Source of the DNA: Alphaproteobacteria bacterium
Lineage (GTDB): Bacteria > Pseudomonadota > Alphaproteobacteria > CACIAM-22H2
Reading direction: 5' to 3'
NCBI GenBank assembly: GCA_016869915.1
Contig: VGDA01000086.1
Location: forward strand, 1-10,505
Length of the DNA stretch: 10,505 bases
Below, in pieces: positions 6,366 to 10,505 of the stretch (the stretch's first letter is position 1; each line of letters starts with the position of its first letter). A program made the translations under genes and the position numbers. Under the pieces are notes generated by a model. It did no database searches, had not been told where the DNA came from, and saw only the letters and a list, made by a program, of their open reading frames with translations.

Positions 6366-6624
6366 ATGCGCTTCCATCCGATCGCCGTCGCCGTCGCGGG
6401 CGTGGCGTTGCTCGCGGGTTGCGAGCCCTATGGCCGGCGTCCGGTGGTCAGCCTCGACCAGGCGAGGCAGATCACCGCGCAATTCCAGGGCCAGGGCTTC
6501 CAGCCGCCGCCGCTCCGTCCTCCACATCCCCGATCCCCTCCAGGGCGGTTCCAGCGACGGACAGGTCGCGCGCTGGATGCAACCTGACCCGCGCGGCTTG
6601 CGCACGAAGGCGGTGGGCACCTAG
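6366..6624 (+). pseudogene. Small lipoprotein broken by a frameshift in a CCG run
   Basis: ATG 6366, preceded by GGGAG, opens MRFHPIAVAVAGVALLAGCE. This is a lipoprotein signal with the lipobox LAGC, so Cys 19 would be lipidated. The frame continues VVSLDQARQITAQFQGQGFQ and PPP, then degrades into Pro/Arg-rich sequence ending at 6587. In the +1 frame, from about 6506, a natural-looking C-terminus appears (SVLHIPDPLQGGSSDGQVAR, then WMQPDPRGLRTKAVGT), ending at TAG 6622-6624. Third codon positions are nearly all G/C in this second frame and mixed in the first, so the coding frame switches near the CCGCCGCCG run at about 6499-6511. The restored protein would have about 85 residues. I do not recognise a family. 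It may be replication slippage, a sequencing error or a real inactivation. If the sequence is literal, a 73-residue protein (6366-6587) is made. Confidence 0.6.
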
Positions 6625-6684
6625 GCTTCCCGCAGGCACATGGCCGACGCGGCCAGCGCCGTGCTTCCACCTTGCGAGGACGCG

Positions 6685-7659
6685 ATGGAAGGCCTTCGGC
6701 GACTGGCCATGGCCCCCGCGGCGACACGCCGCGGCACGGCGCTGGGGCTGCTCGCATCGCTCTCGTCCGCAGCCTTGCCCGCCATGGCGCAGCCCGCGCG
6801 ATCGCCCGCGCCGCAATCCGGCGCCGGCGGGATCGCCTGGGTCACGCGCGCGGTCGCGGCGCCACGCGTCTCCTTCCGGACCTTCGACAGCGCCGCGGCG
6901 AGGGCGAAGGTCAGCTACCACCTCTATGCGCCCGCCGCCCATGACCGCGAGCGCAACCGTCGCTTCCCGGTCGTCTACTGGCTCCATGGCTCGGGCGGCG
7001 GGTTGTCCGGCATCCCCGTCGTCGCGCGGCACTTCGACGAGGCGATCGAGGCGGGCAAGGCCCCGCCCTGCCTGGTCGTCTTCGTCAACGGGCTCGAGAT
7101 GGGCATGTATGTCGACTGGTCGAACGGTGCCGCGCCGGTCGAGTCCATGATCGTCCGGGACCTCGTGCCGCATGTCGACGCGACGCAGCGCACGATCGCC
7201 GCGCGCGAGGGGCGCATGCTCGACGGGTTCAGCATGGGAGGCTACGGCGCCGCGCGCCTCGGCTTCCGGTACCCGGAGACGTTCCGCGCCGTCTCGATCG
7301 TCGGCGCGGGTCCCATGCAGGAGAAGCTCGACAGCACGCCGCGCGCCAGCCGGGTCCGGGCCGAGGAGCTTCTCGCGCGCGTCTATGGCGGATCGCAGCA
7401 GAGGTTCCTGGAGGAGAGCCCGCGCACGCTTGCGCGGGCGAATGCGCGGCGCATCGCGGAGGGCTCGCTCGTCCGCGTCGTGATCGGCGACCGGGACGAG
7501 ACCTACGCGAACAACGCCGCCTTCCGCGCCCATCTCTCGGCGCTCGGCATTCCCCACCAGTGGATCGTGCTCGCCGGCGTCGGGCACGACCCGAAGGCGG
7601 TGGTCGACGCGATGGGCGACGCGAACTGGGCCTTCCATCGCAAGGCGTTCGGCGGGTGA
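6685..7659 (+). CDS. Exported alpha/beta-hydrolase, esterase D/putative esterase family
   Basis: This serine esterase fold is probably active in the periplasm or outside the cell. A signal peptide with a twin Arg (TRRGTALG, about 14-21), a hydrophobic core and ALPAMA before Q36 suggests export, possibly by Tat. VVYWLHGSGGG (96-106) forms the oxyanion region, and GFSMGGYGAARLGF (181-194) holds nucleophile Ser 183. VVIGDRDET (265-273) gives the likely acid Asp 269, and LAGVGHD (296-302) gives His 301, so the triad is complete. The plan matches the putative-esterase family (esterase D, feruloyl esterase, antigen 85 relatives). The 324 residues from ATG 6685 are preceded by GCGAGGA at 4 bases. 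ATG 6640 would add 15 residues without a good binding site and would bury the signal peptide. Substrate unknown. It follows the broken lipoprotein gene on the same strand. Confidence 0.85.
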   Translation: MEGLRRLAMAPAATRRGTALGLLASLSSAALPAMAQPARSPAPQSGAGGIAWVTRAVAAPRVSFRTFDSAAARAKVSYHLYAPAAHDRERNRRFPVVYWLHGSGGGLSGIPVVARHFDEAIEAGKAPPCLVVFVNGLEMGMYVDWSNGAAPVESMIVRDLVPHVDATQRTIAAREGRMLDGFSMGGYGAARLGFRYPETFRAVSIVGAGPMQEKLDSTPRASRVRAEELLARVYGGSQQRFLEESPRTLARANARRIAEGSLVRVVIGDRDETYANNAAFRAHLSALGIPHQWIVLAGVGHDPKAVVDAMGDANWAFHRKAFGG

Positions 7660-7747
7660 CCTGGCCGGCGGGCAAGGTCGCGCGCCCAGCATTTGCCACG
7701 ATGGGATGGCATCGATGCGGCGCCAGGACCCACGGACAGGATCCAGC

Positions 7748-8728
7748 ATGACGTCGCGCGCCAGATACCCCAGCCTCGCGCTCGGCGCGGCGATCCTCGC
7801 GATCCTGCTGGTTGCCCTCGCCGCCATCCGCGGCGAGCAGGCGGCCGCGCAGGACGAGATGCAGGAGGAGATGCAGGAGGAGACGCAGACGCTGGACGAG
7901 GAGCACCAGTTCGGCGATGTCGTCGCGCAGATCTACTCGGTATCCGAAGCCGATGGCGCGACGAGCCAGCGCCTCGTGCTGCTGCGCTCCGGGGTCGAGG
8001 TTGCGCGGGTCGAGGACTACCTGGTCTCGCTGCGGTGCATCAGCTGCGAGATCGACGGCCAGGACCACATGCGCGTGGCCACGCCGAGGCCCGGCGAGAA
8101 CATCACCGGGCAGACGGGGCACCAGCTGGCGATCCACCAGTACTCGGGCGGCGCGTCCTGCTGCGAAGGGCTCACGATCCTATCGCTCGAGCCCGACATC
8201 GAGGTGCTCGCGAGCGTCACCGGGGGCTATCCGGCCTATCTCGTGCAGATGGACGACGATCCGGCGCTCGAGATCGTCACCTTCGACCCTGCCTACTGGG
8301 ACTGGCATGCGCTGTCCCGGGCCGACAGGGTCGCCCCGCAGGTCGTGCTCAAGTTCGATCCCGCGTCCCGGAAATACGCGTTCGCCGAGGCGATCATGCG
8401 CGCGCCGCCACCCGACGCGGCCGCGCTCGCGGCACGGGCGCGGCGCTGGAAGGCCGACCCGGACTGGAAAGTGACCCTCGCGGACGGCGTTCATGCTGTC
8501 CCCAATGGCCTGCGCGACGCCGTGCTCGAGCTCGCCTATTCCGGCAACCTCCGCGCGGCCATCGCGCTGCTCCATGCCACCTGGCCCGACGGCATGGAGG
8601 AGGCCCGCGACGACTTCCTCGCCGACCTCCAGGAATGCCGGCTGCGCGCGAGCAACTACTGGCCGGGCATCGCGCGCATCAATGCGCTGGAGGCGGAACC
8701 AGCGCCGGAGCACTGCCCGGAGCGGTAG
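7748..8728 (+). CDS. Secreted protein with YSGGxxCC motif, function unknown
   Basis: The 326-residue protein from ATG 7748 has an N-terminal hydrophobic segment (about 9-27) and an Ala-rich end (EQAAAQ, 30-35) fitting a signal peptide or anchor. A Glu/Gln stretch (36-54) encoded by a short tandem repeat follows. The core has QYSGGASCCEGL (131-142) and VQMDDDPALEIVTFDPAYWD (166-185). This pairing of 'YSGGxhCC' with a 'DxDgdg.pEiv..D' segment is, from memory, found in uncharacterised secreted proteins related to FG-GAP/VCBS-type repeats; no reaction is known. Cys 97, 100, 138, 139, 297 and 323 could form disulfides after export. The C-terminal 110 residues are helical and charged. ATG 7748 is preferred over ATG 7706 because ACAGGA lies upstream and the signal sequence is then terminal. 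A hairpin follows the stop. Confidence 0.75.
   Translation: MTSRARYPSLALGAAILAILLVALAAIRGEQAAAQDEMQEEMQEETQTLDEEHQFGDVVAQIYSVSEADGATSQRLVLLRSGVEVARVEDYLVSLRCISCEIDGQDHMRVATPRPGENITGQTGHQLAIHQYSGGASCCEGLTILSLEPDIEVLASVTGGYPAYLVQMDDDPALEIVTFDPAYWDWHALSRADRVAPQVVLKFDPASRKYAFAEAIMRAPPPDAAALAARARRWKADPDWKVTLADGVHAVPNGLRDAVLELAYSGNLRAAIALLHATWPDGMEEARDDFLADLQECRLRASNYWPGIARINALEAEPAPEHCPER
7856..7891 (+). repeat. 12-base in-frame tandem repeat
   Basis: Two perfect copies of gagatgcaggag (7856-7867, 7868-7879) are followed by a degenerate third (gagacgcagacg, 7880-7891). They encode EMQE-EMQE-ETQT just after the signal segment of the secreted protein. Being a multiple of three, copy-number change would keep the frame and vary only the acidic linker. 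Confidence 0.7.
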
Positions 8729-8730
8729 GC

Positions 8731-8755
8731 GCGGAGGTCGTTCGACGAGCTCCGC
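8731..8755 (+). terminator. Hairpin directly after the YSGGxxCC protein gene
   Basis: GCGGAGGTCGT (8731-8741) pairs with ACGAGCTCCGC (8745-8755) around the loop TCG, giving an 11-bp stem with one mismatch. It starts two bases after the stop codon. No T-tract follows, so it may be a weak terminator or a 3'-end stabiliser. Confidence 0.45.
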
Positions 8756-8821
8756 CTCGCGGCGTCTCCCCGCCTGCCCCCGCTTCGTCTATGCCCGGGG
8801 CGCAAAAGCCAGAAGGACCAG

Positions 8822-9295
8822 TTGGCCGGCATCATTCCCGCGCGCATGACGGCGCGCATCGAGGGCGACTTCGTCGTGTTCCTGATCGGGATGCGCATCA
8901 ACAAGCCGTGGAAGGTCACGCGGTGGCTTCCCGTCGCCACCGCCATGCCGCGCATGCTGGCGGAGGTCCAGCGCGGCGCGCCGGCGAACGGCTTCCTGGG
9001 CGTCACGCAGCTCGGCCTGTTCGCGCTGGTGCAGTACTGGCGCAGCTTCGAGGCGCTCGAGGCCTATGCCCGCGACCGCGACGGCCTCCACCAGCCCGCC
9101 TGGGCGGCCTTCAACCGCGCGGCGCGCGACGCGCGCGGCGATGTCGGGATCTGGCACGAGACCTACCTGGTCAGGGACGGGCAGTACGAGAGCATCTATT
9201 CCGGCATGCCGCCCACCGGCCTCGGCGCCGCCGGCACCCTCGCGCCCGCGACCGGCGCGCACGAGGACGCGCGCGGCCGCCTCTCGGCGGGGTGA
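8822..9295 (+). CDS. DUF4188 family protein (monooxygenase-like fold, function unknown), TTG start
   Basis: The 157 residues match the DUF4188 layout: RMTARIEGDFVVFLIGMRIN (8-27), WLPVATAMPRML (35-46), LVQYWRSFEALEAYARDRDG (69-88), HQPAWAAFNRA (90-100), GDVGIWHETYLV (106-117) and YESIYSGMPPTGLGAAG (122-138). The family is related in shape to dimeric α+β-barrel (antibiotic-biosynthesis monooxygenase-like) proteins; no reaction is established that I know of. His 90 and His 112 are conserved-looking polar positions. The start is TTG 8822, chosen because AGAAGGA lies about 5 bases upstream and the family usually has several residues before the RMTA segment. The first ATG is 8846, which would remove the Arg before MTA and lacks a binding site. 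The gene is convergent with the aldolase, with a compound hairpin between them. Confidence 0.88.
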   Translation: MAGIIPARMTARIEGDFVVFLIGMRINKPWKVTRWLPVATAMPRMLAEVQRGAPANGFLGVTQLGLFALVQYWRSFEALEAYARDRDGLHQPAWAAFNRAARDARGDVGIWHETYLVRDGQYESIYSGMPPTGLGAAGTLAPATGAHEDARGRLSAG

Positions 9296-9306
9296 AGCCG
9301 CGAGGC

Positions 9307-9349
9307 GGCGCGGCCCGGGTCGCGGGTCCGCTTGCGCGGACGCCGCGCC
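9307..9349. terminator. Compound hairpin between convergent genes (likely bidirectional terminator)
   Basis: An outer 8-bp stem, GGCGCGGC (9307-9314) with GCCGCGCC (9342-9349), stacks on an inner 6-bp stem, GTCCGC (9326-9331) with GCGGAC (9336-9341), around loop TTGC. Eleven bases (9315-9325) bulge on one side. It fills most of the 59-base gap between the DUF4188 gene and the aldolase, which face each other. No T-tract is present on either strand, so the role is inferred from position. Confidence 0.5.
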
Positions 9350-9354
9350 GGATG

Positions 9355-10137
9355 TCACGCGGCGGGCTCGCCGCGCGGGTTGGCGCGCAGCGCCTCGACA
9401 TGCTGCGCGACCGCGCGCAGGCCGTAATGCATCGGGTCGCCGATGTTCAGGAAGCGATAGCCCCAGCGGTATTTCTGCTGGATCTCCGACACGTCGGTCA
9501 GCGTCGTCCCGATCATGACGCCCGAGCCCGCGAGACGGCGCGGGATCGCCTCCATGATCTCCTGGACCTCCGGCGACTGCATCTGCGTGATCCTGCCCAG
9601 CGAGGCAGACAGGTCCATCGGCCCGACCAGCAGCACGTCGATCCCCGGCACCGCGGCGATGGCCTCGAGGTTGCGATAGGCCTCGACGCTCTCGATCTGC
9701 ACGATCAGCACGGTCTCGTCGTTGGCGGTGCGGATGGTGTCCAGCCAGTCCCGTCCCGCGACATGCGGCCAGTGCGGCGAGATCCCGCGCTGCCCGATCG
9801 GCGGGTAGAACGTGTACTGCACCGCCCTCGCCGCCTCCTCGGCGGTGTTCACCTGCGGCACCATGATCGCCGAGGCACCGACATCCATCGCCTTCTTGAT
9901 CAGGTGCGGGTCGTTCCACGCCACGCGGATCATCGGCGCGACGCCCTGGTTGCGCACCAGCACCGGCACCGCCTCGAGCGATTCCGCGCCGAAGGGCGAA
10001 TGCTCGGTGTCGATCCAGAGGAAGTCGACGCCGGTCCGCGCGACCCGCGTCGCGAAGGCCGGCGTGAAGGCCGGCAGCCCGGTACCGAGCACGAGCTCGC
10101 CCGCCTTGATCTTGCGCTTCATCGGGTTGGGGTACAT
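9355..10137 (-). CDS. HpcH/HpaI family class II aldolase
   Basis: This enzyme family performs metal-dependent retro-aldol cleavage of 4-hydroxy-2-oxo acids to pyruvate (or a close relative) and an aldehyde. The 260 residues equal the usual length. DFLWIDTEHSPFG (38-50) has catalytic His 46, PMIRVAWNDP (68-77) has pyruvate-binding Arg 71, VLIVQIES (143-150) has metal ligand Glu 149, and LLVGPMDLSASLG (169-181) has metal ligand Asp 175. These agree closely with HpaI His 45, Arg 70, Glu 149 and Asp 175. YPPIGQRGIS (111-120) is the family loop. The start ATG 10137 is preceded by AAGGAG at 7 bases. It follows a small hypothetical gene on the same strand (73-base gap). The hydratase-like gene at 5400 encodes the preceding type of step in the homoprotocatechuate pathway. 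Substrate not determined; rhamnonate- or heptanedioate-type aldolases share this fold. Confidence 0.92.
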   Translation of the reverse strand: MYPNPMKRKIKAGELVLGTGLPAFTPAFATRVARTGVDFLWIDTEHSPFGAESLEAVPVLVRNQGVAPMIRVAWNDPHLIKKAMDVGASAIMVPQVNTAEEAARAVQYTFYPPIGQRGISPHWPHVAGRDWLDTIRTANDETVLIVQIESVEAYRNLEAIAAVPGIDVLLVGPMDLSASLGRITQMQSPEVQEIMEAIPRRLAGSGVMIGTTLTDVSEIQQKYRWGYRFLNIGDPMHYGLRAVAQHVEALRANPRGEPAA

Positions 10138-10210
10138 GCGTGCTCTCCTTCGAGGATTCCCGGGGCGTCGAGGCTAGCAGCGCCCGCCAGCGCAAGCGCG
10201 ACGCGGCAGG

Positions 10211-10405
10211 CTACCTGCGCTGCCTCTTGCCCCGCGAAGCCTGCTCGCCCTGCTTGCGCTGCACGAACAGGCGCGCCGCCTTGAGCGCCTCGGCGCGGCT
10301 CACATAGACGCCGCAGTCGAAGCGCCGACCGTCGAAGACCACGGCAAGCGCGAAGGCCTGCCTGCCGCGCTCCTCGACCAGAACCTCGTGATCGCCCCCG
10401 GCCAT
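10211..10405 (-). CDS. Small basic hypothetical protein
   Basis: The 64 residues begin MAGGDHEVLVEERGRQAFAL and continue AVVFDGRRFDCGVYVSRAEA, then a helix (LKAARLFVQRKQ) and a very basic tail ending SRGKRQRR. The pattern suggests a small β-sheet followed by one helix, cytoplasmic; I do not recognise the family. ATG 10405 is preceded by GCGAGGA at 5 bases, whereas ATG 10420 (69 residues) has no such site. Third positions are mostly G/C, which supports coding. It lies 73 bases upstream of the aldolase on the same strand and could be co-transcribed with it, and about 30 bases from the end of the transposase remnant. Confidence 0.5.
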   Translation of the reverse strand: MAGGDHEVLVEERGRQAFALAVVFDGRRFDCGVYVSRAEALKAARLFVQRKQGEQASRGKRQRR

Positions 10406-10437
10406 GCCAGTCCTCGCCATGCGTGCCAGCGACGAGC

Positions 10438-10505
10438 CTAGGCCGCAGACTCATAATGGCGCAACCAGAGCCGCGCTGAGGCGAGCTTTGCCATGGCGAG
10501 GTAGT
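10438..10505 (-). mobile_element. C-terminal end of an IS5-family transposase (element continues beyond window)
   Basis: Read on the minus strand from the right edge, the frame gives YLAMAKLASARLWLRHYESA, one more Ala, then TAG at 10440-10438. This closely resembles the C-terminus of IS5-family DDE transposases ('nyLa.vkLAsiRlWLR.yEs'), as I remember it. Codon use is less GC-biased than in neighbouring genes (GCA, TCA, TAT, CAT, TCT), as expected for a mobile element. Only the last 21 codons are visible. The terminal inverted repeat should lie just past the stop, around 10405-10440 (for example from gagccta at 10434), but its partner is outside the window. Confidence 0.55.

Noticed and set aside
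5756..7150. Long + strand open frame across the hydratase, lipoprotein and esterase region
   Set aside because: No recognisable domains, and it is out of frame with three better-supported genes.
7693..7747. TTGCCA as a -35 element before the YSGGxxCC gene
   Set aside because: No acceptable -10 at 16-18 bases spacing.
7856..7891. Short tandem repeat considered as a CRISPR-like array
   Set aside because: 12-base in-frame units without spacers inside a coding region; no cas genes nearby.
7693..10284. A very long + strand open frame (863 codons) spanning several genes
   Set aside because: Its translation is Arg/Ala/Pro/Gly/His-rich without family motifs and it overlaps four well-supported genes. 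Long spurious frames are normal at this GC content.
4048..10441. All five CTAG tetranucleotides lie outside sense codons, which first looked like a shared -10 motif (4048, 5358, 6621, 10174, 10438)
   Set aside because: Two contain TAG stop codons (6622-6624 and the transposase at 10440-10438), and the one near dctP is downstream of a better promoter. CTAG is rare in many bacteria, so the pattern is weak.

Overview
The window comes from a high-GC bacterial chromosome. Codon third positions are almost all G or C, Shine-Dalgarno starts are common, and GTG and TTG starts are used. A TRAP transporter, a ring-cleavage-type hydratase, an HpaI-type aldolase, a PhyH oxygenase and a DUF4188 protein together suggest an environmental, catabolically versatile Pseudomonadota, most likely an alphaproteobacterium. 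The taxon is inferred from gene content and composition only.

Layout from left to right. Positions 1-207 (-) hold the N-terminus of a phytanoyl-CoA dioxygenase family protein that runs off the left edge. Positions 300-1114 (+) hold the remains of a GAF-GGDEF protein. The GAF part stops abruptly and the GGDEF part continues in another frame, and its signature reads GGEES instead of GGEEF. Positions 1130-4018 (-) hold a complete TRAP transporter in the order dctP, dctQ, dctM. Two hairpins lie between dctP and dctQ, dctQ and dctM overlap by four bases, and a plausible promoter precedes dctP. Positions 4140-5207 (-) hold an amidohydrolase/deacetylase-like protein in which several expected metal ligands appear to be replaced. 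Divergent to it, 5400-6191 (+) encodes a 2-keto-4-pentenoate hydratase-like (FAH superfamily) enzyme.

From 6366 to 9295 the genes are on the + strand: a short lipoprotein broken by a frameshift in a CCG run (6366-6624), an exported esterase (6685-7659), a secreted protein with a YSGGxxCC motif (7748-8728) and a DUF4188 protein starting at TTG (8822-9295). A compound hairpin separates this run from an HpcH/HpaI aldolase (9355-10137, -) and a small basic hypothetical protein (10211-10405, -). At the right edge, 10438-10505 (-), is the C-terminal end of what looks like an IS5-family transposase.

Working model (inference): the TRAP system imports an organic acid, the amidohydrolase-like protein acts on the same or a related compound, and the hydratase and aldolase perform the kind of hydration and retro-aldol steps that end meta-cleavage-type pathways. 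The two enzymes are on opposite strands about 3 kb apart, so the link is suggestive only. I found no CRISPR array, tRNA, rRNA or obvious defence system. No gap between genes exceeds 300 bases. Two independent frame breaks in 10 kb, in the GGDEF gene and the lipoprotein, should be checked against reads before being taken as real gene decay.
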